Shown: positions 52,843-62,807, counted from the first letter of the stretch. The stretch is DNA of 64,000 nt from Winogradskyella bathintestinalis (GCF_030407435.1 NZ_JASDDK010000002.1:154701-218700), one strand, 5' to 3'. Translations and numbers: made by a program. Notes: generated by a model not told the origin, from the sequence alone.

Positions 52843-53997
52843 ATGAAAAAAATCATCCTGTACACAGTTATTAGTCTTTTATTTTTTGGTTGCAAGGAAG
52901 AACCAAAACGAACCGATTTTATAATAAAAGGTACAGCCAATGACGTCTATAATGGTGTAAGAGTTCATCTGAATATTACTGACGATAGAGGAAGAGACAA
53001 AACCGTTGAAACTAAAATGGTTGTAAACAATCAATTTACTTTTGAAGGTAAAGTAAGCGCACCAACCTTGTATAATATTACTATAAATAGTATACCGGGC
53101 AAATTACCAATACTGATAGAAAACAGCGAAATCTCTATTGATATCAATAAAACTAACATAGTCAAATCTAAAATCACAGGTTCTAAATCCCATAATCAGT
53201 ATGAGGTATATCTAACAGAGATTAATGCTTTTGAAAAAAAGTTGCAACCTATAAATCTGGAACTGAGAAAAGCGAGATCAAAAAGGGATATGGTAAAACA
53301 AGATGCGCTATCAAAACAATTAGAAGCCATTGAAAATGAAAAATCACAATACATAATTGATTATATAAATGAAAATAATGAGGATTTCTTTAGCTTATAT
53401 CTTATTCAGGAAGCTATTAAAAAACCAAAATTGGATATCGAAAAATTTAGGAATGCTTACAATAACCTAGCGGCTTCTGTAAAATCCACTAAGGCCGGCT
53501 CTGCAACTAAATTAACCTTAGACAATCTTTATAACATCCATATGAAAACTAGCAATCTCAAAATTGGTATGGTGGCTCCCAATTTTAAAGCACCTAATGC
53601 CGATGACCAAATGATTGCACTTGAGGATCTAAAAGGAAAAGTCACTATCATCGATTTTTGGGCAGCTTGGTGTGGACCTTGCCGAAGAGAAAACCCGAAT
53701 GTAGTTAAGGTTTATAATGAATTCCATAAAGACGGTTTAGAAATAATAGGCATTTCTCTCGATGGTACTCGGGGACAAAAAGACCCTAAAAAAGCATGGC
53801 TCGATGCCGTTGAAAAAGATAAGCTCACATGGACGCAGTTATCATATTTAAAATATTTTAATGACCCAGTAGCTAAACTTTATAATATACAGTCAATTCC
53901 TGCAACGTATATATTGGATAAGGAAGGTAGAATTGCCGCAAAAAATTTAAGAGGTAACGCCTTAAGACTTAAAGTAGCTGAATTATTGCAAAAGTAA
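52843..53997 (+). CDS. TlpA-like thioredoxin lipoprotein with DUF4369 domain
   Basis: A 384-residue exported protein. The signal peptide ends in a lipobox (LLFFGCKEE). Residues about 25-120 are a DUF4369 beta domain (FIIKGTANDVYNGVRVHLNI). A helical region follows, then a TlpA/ResA thioredoxin domain (about 245-384) with the redox centre WAAWCGPCRREN and cis-Pro in IQSIPATYIL. It likely reduces or isomerises disulfides in the envelope. It is divergent from mnmE and has its own promoter. Confidence 0.92.
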   Translation: MKKIILYTVISLLFFGCKEEPKRTDFIIKGTANDVYNGVRVHLNITDDRGRDKTVETKMVVNNQFTFEGKVSAPTLYNITINSIPGKLPILIENSEISIDINKTNIVKSKITGSKSHNQYEVYLTEINAFEKKLQPINLELRKARSKRDMVKQDALSKQLEAIENEKSQYIIDYINENNEDFFSLYLIQEAIKKPKLDIEKFRNAYNNLAASVKSTKAGSATKLTLDNLYNIHMKTSNLKIGMVAPNFKAPNADDQMIALEDLKGKVTIIDFWAAWCGPCRRENPNVVKVYNEFHKDGLEIIGISLDGTRGQKDPKKAWLDAVEKDKLTWTQLSYLKYFNDPVAKLYNIQSIPATYILDKEGRIAAKNLRGNALRLKVAELLQK

Positions 53998-54010
53998 GTT
54001 GAAAATTCTG

Positions 54011-54670
54011 CTAGTTTAGCTTTCCTGTTTTATGCAGCACAAATAAGATAATTATTGGGATGGCTAACAAACCGATATGGCCCAAATCTGTTTTAAACAA
54101 ACTCGGCATTAATAGTAGTGTTACAATATAACCTCCTATCGCACCACCAAAATGGGCATCGTGACCAATGTTACCAATTCTTTTTTTCATTCCATAAATG
54201 GAATATAATAAATAACCAATACCAAATACATATCCGGGAATCGGCACAGGAACAAAAAACATATACAAATCCATTTCGGGTCTCAATAATATAGCTGAAT
54301 ACAAAATTCCTGTCACTGCCCCACTAGCTCCAATCGCACTATACCAATATTCATCTTTATGAAAATAAAGCGATAATAGATTACCAAATATTAAACTGGC
54401 GAAATAGATTATTACAAAATTGAATGCTCCCAATTGCAAAACAACCACATTTGCAAAGATATACAGGGTAAACATGTTAAAAATAAAATGCGCCATATCT
54501 GCGTGAAGAAACCCTGAACTTATCATCCGTATCTGTTCACCACGTTTTATGCTTCCTACATTGAATTTGAACTTCTCAAAAAACGCACGATCTCCAAATC
54601 CTTTAAAGGATATGATAGCATTAGCCGCAATAATTATAATAGTCACAATACTTATTCCCAAATTACCCAT
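54011..54670 (-). CDS. Rhomboid family intramembrane serine protease
   Basis: A 219-residue, six- to seven-helix membrane protein. It has the rhomboid motifs SSGFLHADMAHFIFNM near the first loop, the catalytic Ser in GASGAVTGILY, and the catalytic His in HDAHFGGAIGGY. It cleaves substrate membrane helices, targets unknown. The ATG at 54670 (MGNLGISIV) is preferred over an upstream start at 54709. It is convergent with the TlpA-like gene, with only 13 bases between stops and no obvious terminator. Confidence 0.9.
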   Translation of the reverse strand: MGNLGISIVTIIIIAANAIISFKGFGDRAFFEKFKFNVGSIKRGEQIRMISSGFLHADMAHFIFNMFTLYIFANVVVLQLGAFNFVIIYFASLIFGNLLSLYFHKDEYWYSAIGASGAVTGILYSAILLRPEMDLYMFFVPVPIPGYVFGIGYLLYSIYGMKKRIGNIGHDAHFGGAIGGYIVTLLLMPSLFKTDLGHIGLLAIPIIILFVLHKTGKLN

Positions 54671-54892
54671 AAAAACTATTTCTTCTAATTCAAATATATA
54701 TATTTGCACTTGAACTCGTTTATTATTTTTAAGTTTTAAAATTAAATATTTTGTATTGCATTAAAATCATATTTTATTTGTATAGCCCTGAAACGTTAGA
54801 GCCGTAGATTTAAAATAACGCATATCATTCAACTTTTTAATTTTCTAACAAATTGATAACGTAGCGCGTTCATTAAATGCAATCGTACCCTA

Positions 54893-55783
54893 ATGCAACT
54901 CATTGTTTATATTTTAATTTACCCTATTCTTTGGCTCATTTCAATATTACCTTTTCGGTTACTGTATGGGCTTTCTGATTTCGTTTGTTTTTTTGTTTAC
55001 CGCATTTTTGGTTACAGGAAAACCGTTGTAAAAGAAAATTTAAGATTAGTTTTTCCTAATAAATCAGAACAAGAAATTTCAACCATTACAAATAAATTCT
55101 ATCATCATTTTTGCGACATGATGTTTGAAGCTATTAAATCTTTAACGATTACCGAAGCGCAAATGAAAAAACGCTTTAAGTTTACCAATGTAGAAGTATT
55201 AAATGATTTAGAAGATAAGAATAGAAGTGTAATATTGATGTGTGGCCATTACGGCAGTTGGGAATGGATTTTTATTTTACAAAAATATGTAAAGCACAAA
55301 GGATTTGCTGTTTACAAACGTTTGGCAAATAAGCATTTTGATAAATTAATAAAACGTATTAGAGCCAAATATAATTCGCACCTAATAACCACAAAAGAAA
55401 CATTTCAGGTGCTTCTTAAAAGTAAGAAGAACGGTGAATTAACCATTAATGGTTTTGTTTCAGACCAAACTCCCAAGGCAAGCAAAGCATTTCATTGGAA
55501 CGAATTTATGGGCATTAAAGTCCCTATGTACACGGGAGCCGAAATGTTGGCTAAAAGATTAGATATGGCGGTTGTATTTTTTAGTGTAAAACGCATAAAA
55601 CGTGGATATTATGAAACCACTTTTAAGACCATTTCTGAACATCCAAAGGAATATAAAGATTTCGAAATCACTGATATATTTTTCAAACTTCTTGAAGAAC
55701 AAATTATTAAAGCCCCTCAGTTTTATTTATGGACGCATAGACGCTGGAAGCATAGAAATAAGGTTCCTGCTAAGTTTCTTTAA
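54893..55783 (+). CDS. Lysophospholipid/lipid A acyltransferase (HtrB/LpxL-like)
   Basis: A 296-residue inner-membrane protein. One N-terminal helix (YILIYPILWLISILPF) is followed by the LPLAT domain, with the catalytic HxxxxD/E motif as CGHYGSWEWIFI, then GFVSDQTPK and a C-terminal APQFYLWTHRRWKHR, all typical of late acyltransferases of lipid A. It adds a secondary acyl chain to the lipid A precursor. A single gene; the stop codon is the first base of a 22-bp tandem repeat. Confidence 0.92.
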   Translation: MQLIVYILIYPILWLISILPFRLLYGLSDFVCFFVYRIFGYRKTVVKENLRLVFPNKSEQEISTITNKFYHHFCDMMFEAIKSLTITEAQMKKRFKFTNVEVLNDLEDKNRSVILMCGHYGSWEWIFILQKYVKHKGFAVYKRLANKHFDKLIKRIRAKYNSHLITTKETFQVLLKSKKNGELTINGFVSDQTPKASKAFHWNEFMGIKVPMYTGAEMLAKRLDMAVVFFSVKRIKRGYYETTFKTISEHPKEYKDFEITDIFFKLLEEQIIKAPQFYLWTHRRWKHRNKVPAKFL

Positions 55784-55824
55784 TCGTTACGTTAAGATTT
55801 ATTAATCGTTACGTTAAGATTTAT
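55781..55824. repeat. Exact 22-bp tandem duplication starting at a stop codon
   Basis: The unit starting TAATCGTTACG and ending GATTTAT occurs at 55781-55802 and again at 55803-55824. The first copy begins with the stop codon of the acyltransferase gene. Confidence 0.85.
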
Positions 55825-55856
55825 TAAAATTTAGTCTGTTATCAAACTTTACTAAA

Positions 55857-57371
55857 TTACATTTCAAACCATAAATCTACATCCACCGCAGTACATGGTT
55901 GATCTAGCAGCGTTTTATGTACAAATTCATTATTGCACTTAGAATATTCATAATCTTTAGACCATTCGTCATGTTGTTTAGCTAGTTCAATTACACTATT
56001 ACAAACAAATTTTATTTCAGCATTAGTCGTCGTTGGGTGAACAGACATACGTATCCAACCGGGCTTACGTATTAAATCTCCAATAGATATTTCATTGGTT
56101 AATTGATGAGACATTTGTTGGTCTACATGCAATAAAAAATGACCGTAGGTTCCTGCACAACTACAACCTCCACGTGTTTGAATTCCGAATTTATCATTCA
56201 ACAATTTTACAGCTAAATTAAAATGCAAATCATCTATATAAAACGAAATCACTCCTAATCTATCTGTATGCTGACCGGCTAGAATATTTATATTAGGTAC
56301 GTTAGCAAGCTTTTCGAAAATAATATTTACGAGCTCATGTTCACGCTTCAACATATTAGTTACTCCCATTTGTTCTTTTAAACGAATAGAAAGCGCTGTT
56401 TTTATAGTTTGAAGGAAACCTGGTGTACCACCATCTTCACGATCCTCAATATTATCGATATACTTGTGTTCTCCCCAAGGATTCGTCCAACTTACGGTAC
56501 CTCCACCTGGGCAATCTGGTACCATATTTTTATATAACTTTTTATTGAAAACCAAAACACCCGAAGTTCCTGGACCTCCTAAAAATTTATGAGGTGAAAA
56601 GAATATCGCATCTAGTTGAGCTGCTTTATCATTGGGATGCATATCAATATCTACATATGGCGCAGAACATGCAAAATCTACAAAACAAACCCCACCGTGT
56701 TGATGCATTAATTTTGCAACCTTATGATGTGGAATCTGAATACCTGTTACATTAGAGCCTCCTACAATAGAAGCTATTTTAATGGTACAATCTTTATATT
56801 GAATTAGTAATTTTTCTAAATTCTCCAAACAGAATAGACCGTCATCATTTGGCGGCACCACCTCAACTTTTGCCATAGTCTCTAACCAAGTTGTTTGGTT
56901 AGAATGATGCTCCATGTGTGAGATAAATACGACTGGTCGCATTTCATCTGGAATCATCGTAAAGTCTTTTAAATTCTCAGGAACCTTTAAACCCAAAATA
57001 CGCTGAAATTTATTAACAACGCCTGTCATACCATTACCCGAAACAATAAGAATATCATCATCATTGGCATTGACATGATCTTTAATAATGTGCCTTGCTT
57101 TGTGGTATGCTTTGGTCATTGCTGTACCAGAAACAGTAGTTTCAGTATGTGTATTGGCTACAAAAGGTCCGAAATCATTTATCAGTTTTTCTTCTATTGG
57201 TCTGTATAATCGACCAGAAGCTGTCCAATCTGTATAAATAATTTTTTGCTTTCCGTATGGGGATACAAAAGTTTGTTCTTGACCTATGATATGGGGCCTG
57301 AATTTGCTGAAATATTTTTCTAAATCAGAAGTTTCAGTTTTTAAAGTTTCAGAAATTAACGTCATATCCAT
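55857..57371 (-). CDS. Class V aminotransferase-fold PLP-dependent enzyme
   Basis: A 504-residue PLP enzyme of the cysteine desulfurase/selenocysteine lyase-like fold. Near the N-terminus KIIYTDWTASGRLYRPIEE and a GNGMTGVVNK loop appear; the Schiff-base Lys is in FFSPHKFLGGPGTSGVLV; later GGCSCAGTYG and RMSVHPTTTNAEI are found. It is longer than IscS/SufS (about 400) because of an extended C-terminal part with a Cys-rich end (YEYSKCNNEF). The substrate is unknown. Confidence 0.85.
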   Translation of the reverse strand: MDMTLISETLKTETSDLEKYFSKFRPHIIGQEQTFVSPYGKQKIIYTDWTASGRLYRPIEEKLINDFGPFVANTHTETTVSGTAMTKAYHKARHIIKDHVNANDDDILIVSGNGMTGVVNKFQRILGLKVPENLKDFTMIPDEMRPVVFISHMEHHSNQTTWLETMAKVEVVPPNDDGLFCLENLEKLLIQYKDCTIKIASIVGGSNVTGIQIPHHKVAKLMHQHGGVCFVDFACSAPYVDIDMHPNDKAAQLDAIFFSPHKFLGGPGTSGVLVFNKKLYKNMVPDCPGGGTVSWTNPWGEHKYIDNIEDREDGGTPGFLQTIKTALSIRLKEQMGVTNMLKREHELVNIIFEKLANVPNINILAGQHTDRLGVISFYIDDLHFNLAVKLLNDKFGIQTRGGCSCAGTYGHFLLHVDQQMSHQLTNEISIGDLIRKPGWIRMSVHPTTTNAEIKFVCNSVIELAKQHDEWSKDYEYSKCNNEFVHKTLLDQPCTAVDVDLWFEM

Positions 57372-57472
57372 GTTTTAAGGTTAAGTTCCGCTATTATAAA
57401 CGGGATAAATGGCAATTAATATAACTCAATTTATCAATAAGAATTATGAGTTTCAAATTTCAATCAAAGGTA

Positions 57473-58861
57473 CTAAATATTAGCAATAGTACTTATTTCC
57501 CCTATAAAACGGTCCGCTAAAGTATCTGCCGTTTCTTGCGATGGAGCTTCCGTATAAATTCTAATAATGGGTTCTGTATTACTTTTTCTTAAATGTACCC
57601 AACTTTCAGCAAAATCAATTTTTAAACCATCTATTGTCGTTAGTTTTTCATTACTGTAGTTGGCTTCCATTGTTTTTAAAATTCCATCAACATCCAATCC
57701 TGGGGTCAATTGAATTTTCTTTTTACTCATAAAATAGTTAGGGTAAGTTGCTCTTAATTCACTCACGGTCATTTTCTTTTCAGCTAATAAACTTAAAAAT
57801 AAAGCGACTCCAACTAAAGCATCTCGACCATAATGCGATTTCGGATAAATTATACCTCCATTACCTTCTCCTCCAATAACCACGTTATTTTTCTTCATTA
57901 AATCAACAACGTTTACTTCACCGACGGCACTTGCCTCATAAGTTCCTCCATGTTTTTCAGTAACATCGCGCAAGGCCCGAGTAGAACTCATATTACTTAC
58001 CGTATTTCCAGGGGTTTTGCTTAATACGTAATCGGCACATGCCACCAACGTATATTCTTCACCGAACATTTCACCTTTTTCGTCCATAAATGCTAAACGA
58101 TCGACATCGGGATCTACAACAATTCCGAAATCCGCATGTTCTTTCACAACGGCTTTTGCTAAATCGCTTAGGTGTTCTTTCAAAGGTTCTGGATTATGGG
58201 GAAAATGACCCGTTGGTTCACAGTATAATTTTACAGCTTCTACACCCAAACGTTCTAATAATAATGGTATGGCAATCCCTCCAGTAGAATTTACACCATC
58301 CACAACTACCTTAAAATTAGCATTTTCTATAGCTTTTTTATTAACTAATTCTAAATCTAAAACTTCATCGATATGTATATCAATATAAGCATCATTAATC
58401 GTTATTTTTCCTAAGTCATCAACTTCGGCAAAATTCATGTCATTAGATTCGGCAATCTTCAAAATTTTCTGGCCTTCTTCACCATTTAAAAATTCTCCTT
58501 TAGCATTTAGAAGCTTTAAAGCATTCCATTGTTTTGGATTATGACTCGCAGTTAAAATAATACCACCATCTGCATGTTCTAGTGGCACAGCAATTTCAAC
58601 GGTTGGTGTGGTTGACAATCCTAAATCAATAACATGAATTCCTAATCCGACTAAAGTATTCATCACTAAATTCTGAATCATCTCACCAGAAATTCGCGCA
58701 TCACGACCAACAACAACTCTATAAGATTCTTTTTGGCGTTGAGATTTTAGCCAGGTACCATAAGCTGCTGCAAATTTAACGGCATCTATCGGTGTTAAAT
58801 TTTCATCTACAGTTCCACCAATGGTGCCTCGAATTCCTGAAATTGATTTTATTAAGGTCAT
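57473..58861 (-). CDS. glmM: Phosphoglucosamine mutase
   Basis: A 462-residue alpha-D-phosphohexomutase. It has the phosphoserine loop LTASHNPKQWNALK, the Mg-binding VVDPDVDRLAFMDE, the sugar-binding GEGNGGII and the C-terminal phosphate-binding RKSNTEPIIRIY. In Bacteroidota this length and these motifs are assigned to GlmM, which converts glucosamine-6-phosphate to glucosamine-1-phosphate for peptidoglycan and LPS precursors. A phosphomannomutase or phosphoglucomutase assignment cannot be fully excluded. Confidence 0.87.
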   Translation of the reverse strand: MTLIKSISGIRGTIGGTVDENLTPIDAVKFAAAYGTWLKSQRQKESYRVVVGRDARISGEMIQNLVMNTLVGLGIHVIDLGLSTTPTVEIAVPLEHADGGIILTASHNPKQWNALKLLNAKGEFLNGEEGQKILKIAESNDMNFAEVDDLGKITINDAYIDIHIDEVLDLELVNKKAIENANFKVVVDGVNSTGGIAIPLLLERLGVEAVKLYCEPTGHFPHNPEPLKEHLSDLAKAVVKEHADFGIVVDPDVDRLAFMDEKGEMFGEEYTLVACADYVLSKTPGNTVSNMSSTRALRDVTEKHGGTYEASAVGEVNVVDLMKKNNVVIGGEGNGGIIYPKSHYGRDALVGVALFLSLLAEKKMTVSELRATYPNYFMSKKKIQLTPGLDVDGILKTMEANYSNEKLTTIDGLKIDFAESWVHLRKSNTEPIIRIYTEAPSQETADTLADRFIGEISTIANI

Positions 58862-58940
58862 AAATTTTTGATTTTCAGCAAATATAAATAGATATACTGT
58901 TTTTCACTATTATGTTATTATGAATTTGTAAATTCGACAC

Positions 58941-59549
58941 ATGAATTTTCTCGCCCATATTTACCTCTCAGGAGACAACGAACTGATCACTATTGGCAAC
59001 TTTGTTGGAGATGGAGTTCGAGGAAATAAATACAAATTGTACCCCTTAGAAATTCAAATGGGTATACTGCTTCATAGAAATATTGATACATTTACTGATG
59101 CTCATCCACTTTTTAGACAATGCACCAAAAGACTGCATAAAAACTACAGTCATTACAGTGGAGTTATAGTTGATATTTTTTTCGATCATTTCTTAGCAAA
59201 AAATTGGACGACTTATTCCCATATCCCATTAAATATATATATCGCGGATTTTTATAAGAGTTTATCCAAACATATACCAATTCTTCCACCACGTTTTAAA
59301 ACTTTAGTTCCTATGATGATTGAAGGAAATTGGCTACTCAGTTATGCTACGATAGAAGGTATTCAAACCGTTTTAAACGGCATGAACCATAGAACAAAAG
59401 GTCGCTCTAAAATGAATGAAGCCACTAAAGAGTTGAAAGCACATTATGAAGCTTTTGAAAACGATTTTACGCTATTTTTTGAAGACTTATTAAGCTTTAG
59501 TAAAATAAAACGTAAAGAAATTGAAAAACAGTTTTTGAATAAAATTTGA
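58941..59549 (+). CDS. ACP phosphodiesterase (AcpH, DUF479)
   Basis: A 202-residue protein. It begins MNFLAHIYLSGDNELITIGN, then GVRGNKY, HRNIDTFTDAHP and IFFDHFLAKNW, the His/Asp pattern of the HD-like acyl-carrier-protein phosphodiesterase family that removes the phosphopantetheine group. It is divergent from glmM. Its stop overlaps the start of the next gene by 4 bases (TTGA), so the two are probably co-translated. Confidence 0.9.
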   Translation: MNFLAHIYLSGDNELITIGNFVGDGVRGNKYKLYPLEIQMGILLHRNIDTFTDAHPLFRQCTKRLHKNYSHYSGVIVDIFFDHFLAKNWTTYSHIPLNIYIADFYKSLSKHIPILPPRFKTLVPMMIEGNWLLSYATIEGIQTVLNGMNHRTKGRSKMNEATKELKAHYEAFENDFTLFFEDLLSFSKIKRKEIEKQFLNKI

Positions 59550-60304
59550 ACATAAAAAAGCATAACTTCTTGAAATCGAAAAAAAGATTAAAAAAAATAC
59601 TAAAAATTATTGGAGGAATTATAATATTCTTCACGTTACCGACGCTTTTGCTATTCGGTTTTATGTATTTAAAATACAACGAAGATTTACCAACAGGACC
59701 ACAAGGTGATAAAGCCGATTTATTAGCCACTAAAATGCTTGGAGCCCTGGATGAAGATGCTTATCTAAATACCGATTATTTAGAATGGACGTTTAAAGAC
59801 AGACACCATTATAAATGGTATAAAGCAGATAATATTTGTGAAGTATCTTGGAGTAATTTTACAGTTATTTTAGATTTAGAAAATCGTGATAATTCCAAAG
59901 TATTTGTTGTGGAACAAGAATATAGTGGAATAGAAAAAAATGATTACATACAAAAAGCAGTAGATTATTTCAATAACGATTCGTTTTGGTTGGTGGCTCC
60001 TTATAAAGTCTTTGATGATGGTGTTGAACGTCGGTTAATAACAAACACCGAAAATCACGAAGCAGCTCTTTTAGTAACTTATACCGCCGGAGGCTCTACA
60101 CCTGGAGATTCATATTTATGGCATTTCGATGACACAGGAAAACCTGAGAGCTTTCAAATGTGGGTAGATATCCTCCCGATTAAGGGATTAAAAGCCACTT
60201 GGCAAAATTGGACAACAACAGAAAGTGGAGCGCAATTGCCTACGTTTCATAAATTTCTAGTGTTTGGTTTAGAAAATGAAAACATCAAAGGTTTAAAACT
60301 CTGA
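59546..60304 (+). CDS. Conserved hypothetical membrane-anchored protein (252 aa)
   Basis: A 252-residue protein with a basic N-terminus and one transmembrane helix (IIGGIIIFFTLPTLLLFGF), then a soluble beta-rich region outside the membrane, with YLEWTFKDRHHYKWYKADN, VTYTAGGSTPGDSYLWHF and TTTESGAQLPTFHKF. There is no recognised domain; it looks like a lipid- or sugar-binding type conserved in flavobacteria. The start is a TTG overlapping the preceding stop; no ATG exists before the helix. Confidence 0.75.
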   Translation: MNIKKHNFLKSKKRLKKILKIIGGIIIFFTLPTLLLFGFMYLKYNEDLPTGPQGDKADLLATKMLGALDEDAYLNTDYLEWTFKDRHHYKWYKADNICEVSWSNFTVILDLENRDNSKVFVVEQEYSGIEKNDYIQKAVDYFNNDSFWLVAPYKVFDDGVERRLITNTENHEAALLVTYTAGGSTPGDSYLWHFDDTGKPESFQMWVDILPIKGLKATWQNWTTTESGAQLPTFHKFLVFGLENENIKGLKL

Positions 60305-60416
60305 TGTTTTTAAAAAACTGGCATACTCAGAACTTGTGAGATCCTAATCCTCATTAGCAATGACTATTTGATTAACAAATAAATATATGATTCATAAATG
60401 CGTTAACGATTCTAAC

Positions 60417-60941
60417 CTACTTAGACCGTTGGCCTACAAACTGCTGAGATTTTAGCTTAAACAATACATTAAAACTTGTTAAACTACCATAACTTCTTGT
60501 TATATATTGTTGTAAATCTATCTTTTCTTGTTCTTCTAAATTACTAGAATTTATCTTTTGTTCCATAACACGTAAGCGATCGCGAACCATGGTAATTTTA
60601 TGAAAGAATTTATCTATTGGTAATTCACTAGATTTTAAATTAGCATCTGCCGGTTGCAAAATAAGCTTTCCTCCTTTCCATTTATCAGCTATAGTGATGA
60701 CTTCAGACACATCAGACCATTTCCTCAGTAGAGACTTTAAACTGCGTTCAACCTCATAAAAACTAACCGTATCGACATCATCTTCTATAGCTTCAATGGT
60801 TTCGAATTCCGAATCTAAATCTATAGTTTCTAATCCATTCTCAATAAACGTAACCCAATAATGTTTTGAGGTTACATTTGTAACGACTCCGATACCATAT
60901 TCTATATGATTAATTCTCGATCCTATTCCTAATAATTTCAT
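60417..60941 (-). CDS. Conserved hypothetical protein with CarD/TRCF-like N-terminus
   Basis: A 174-residue cytoplasmic protein. The first ~45 residues (GSRINHIEYGIGVVTNVTSK, then HYWVTFIENGLETI) resemble the small beta-barrel of CarD/TRCF or related proteins that begin with G-x-x-V-x-H-x-x-Y-G-x-G. The rest is helical and charged. A DNA- or RNA polymerase-related role would follow from that similarity but is only a guess. Confidence 0.65.
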   Translation of the reverse strand: MKLLGIGSRINHIEYGIGVVTNVTSKHYWVTFIENGLETIDLDSEFETIEAIEDDVDTVSFYEVERSLKSLLRKWSDVSEVITIADKWKGGKLILQPADANLKSSELPIDKFFHKITMVRDRLRVMEQKINSSNLEEQEKIDLQQYITRSYGSLTSFNVLFKLKSQQFVGQRSK

Positions 60942-61039
60942 TTTTCAGTAATTGTTAAATATGATTAATAAAAAACTAAAATAATAAAATTTAATTCCTA
61001 TAAATAGCATCATATTTCAAAACTTATGCTTTTTATAAA

Positions 61040-61435
61040 GTGCTTGTCTACTCACTTGAATCTCAATATTCTTACCATATTATAAATATAAAACTATTAT
61101 TTACATTGTTATATTTCGGATTTTGTTTTGTCATTAGTGCACAAAGTGAGCCTAGAATTGGTGATGAACTTGTTATAAAATCACCAACTGCGCAAGCATA
61201 CCAATATATTAAATTTCCTAAACCTAATATTCTAATCAAACGAGGTACGGTTAATAGCTATAAAGATGTATATGAAAATGAGGTTGTAATCAATGAAGTT
61301 TTAACAAAAGACAATGGTGACGTCCATGTAAAATTAAAAAACAAAGATGGTACCAATTTTTTTGGATATGTAAGTATCGTAAAAGCTAATTATTCTAAAG
61401 CCATTGAATCTAAAGAACTAGTGATAACTCCGTAA
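61040..61435 (+). CDS. Small exported hypothetical protein
   Basis: A frame of up to 131 residues with a signal-like segment (LLFTLLYFGFCFVISAQS), then a beta-rich domain of about 95 residues, GDELVIKSPTAQAYQYIKFP and KRGTVNSYKDVYENEVVI. I recognise no named domain, but the layout is typical of small exported flavobacterial proteins. The only possible starts are GTG 61040 or another non-ATG codon nearer the signal peptide, so the N-terminus is uncertain. Confidence 0.6.
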   Translation: MLVYSLESQYSYHIINIKLLFTLLYFGFCFVISAQSEPRIGDELVIKSPTAQAYQYIKFPKPNILIKRGTVNSYKDVYENEVVINEVLTKDNGDVHVKLKNKDGTNFFGYVSIVKANYSKAIESKELVITP

Positions 61436-61485
61436 ATTCGGTATTCAACATTATAATAAAGTGTTCTGCTTATGCATAGCATTTT

Positions 61486-62559
61486 TTACTTAAAAGTCAA
61501 TTTACTTAGTCTACCCTTACCTGCTGCATACGCTACAGAATCATTTAAAAATCGTATGGTATAAAACCCAACATCGCTTAAGTGTATCCAAGTATCACCT
61601 CCATCTTTACTGTAATCAATACCTTTAAATCCAACAGCAACTAATTCCTTTCCTTTTCTATTAGGTATGTATTGTACGCAACTTCTATAACTTGGTCCTT
61701 TTCCGTTGGCAACCACTTGCCACGTCTTTCCCCCATCCCTCGTTCTTATTTTATTATTCAACGTATCGTTAGGCTTGGTATAATCACCACCAATGGCAAA
61801 CCCATTATTTTTATCGTAGAAATCTATAGAATATATACCAGTCGTTTCAACGCCTTGTATGATTGGTGTATTGTAAATTTCCCATGTTTTGCCTTTATTT
61901 GGTGAGTACATTATACGACTTGCTTTTCCGCCAGTGGCAATCCATGTATGATCACCAACAATTGAAATATTAGTATCACTTGCTGCAAAAGCTGCTTCAC
62001 CCTCTTTAGATTTTGGTAAATCTTTACAAGATAGTTTATCCCAAGTATCTCCTCCATCTCTCGTGATTATTACACTCATGCAATCATCCGTTGGGTCACC
62101 TATGGCGATGCCTTCTTGGTCGTTCCAAAAATCCATGGAGTCGTAAAAAGCGCTTTTATGCGTTTCTTTATACACCGTATCAAGACGCTCATGACCAGCC
62201 TTTAGTAAATAGGCTGGACTTCCAATGGTTAGTCCAAATTCGCCTTTAGTGGTAGTCGCAACCGCACGATAATTCAATACAATATTTGAATCCTTTTGTT
62301 CAAAATAATCATACATAATAGTCGTATCTGGTTTATTATTTTGTCTAGATTCTTCTATAACTAACCCACCACGACCATCTGCACTCAAAAACAAACAACC
62401 TCTGTTCTTTTTTAGTAAATCTATCGCCCTAATATTTAAGAGTGAGTCCTGCATCAAATGATGTATGTCAACCGTAGTAAATTCTCTAAAACTTTTAGAT
62501 TCATTAGACTTACATGAACTTAATCCAAGTAATAAAAAACAAATTATAAACCATTTCAT
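61486..62559 (-). CDS. Ycf48-like Asp-box lipoprotein
   Basis: A 357-residue lipoprotein (lipobox LLLGLSSCKSN). The body is a beta-propeller with repeated Asp boxes, ITRDGGDTWDKL, SPNKGKTWEIY, TRDGGKTWQVV and SKDGGDTWIHL, together with the YCF48-type motifs MDFWNDQEGIAIGDP and IDFYDKNNGFAIGGDY. In cyanobacteria such proteins help assemble photosystem II; in flavobacteria the role is unknown, and they are annotated as oxidoreductase-like or assembly factors. Confidence 0.85.
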   Translation of the reverse strand: MKWFIICFLLLGLSSCKSNESKSFREFTTVDIHHLMQDSLLNIRAIDLLKKNRGCLFLSADGRGGLVIEESRQNNKPDTTIMYDYFEQKDSNIVLNYRAVATTTKGEFGLTIGSPAYLLKAGHERLDTVYKETHKSAFYDSMDFWNDQEGIAIGDPTDDCMSVIITRDGGDTWDKLSCKDLPKSKEGEAAFAASDTNISIVGDHTWIATGGKASRIMYSPNKGKTWEIYNTPIIQGVETTGIYSIDFYDKNNGFAIGGDYTKPNDTLNNKIRTRDGGKTWQVVANGKGPSYRSCVQYIPNRKGKELVAVGFKGIDYSKDGGDTWIHLSDVGFYTIRFLNDSVAYAAGKGRLSKLTFK

Positions 62560-62633
62560 CCCGTTAAATTTTCTTAAAAATAAGAAAGCACAACAAAATA
62601 ATAGTTATTCAACCTAACAAATAAACAAATGCT

Positions 62634-62641
62634 TACCTTTG
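62634..62641 (+). promoter_or_regulatory. Possible -7 element upstream of the rRNA methyltransferase gene
   Basis: TACCTTTG matches TAnnTTTG exactly. No clear TTTG -33 element was found at the expected distance, so support is partial. It lies about 170 bases before the start codon. Confidence 0.35.
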
Positions 62642-62807
62642 CACGTTATTTTTTTGCAGAAATAATATACTGCAACTGAAGACTGATTAAAGAAAGAAGT
62701 AGGAAGCCAGAAATTGGAAGTTAGGAAACTAAAACATTTGTGTTTTATCATATTTTCCTATAAACTGAGACGAATACTTTTTTATTGAACACTGAATACT
62801 ATAAAAA

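Noticed and set aside
54691..54706. The palindrome CAAATATATATATTTG as an operator
   Set aside because: It is a simple AT alternation next to the rhomboid gene; the ends happen to match -7 elements on both strands, but no -33 partner is clear.
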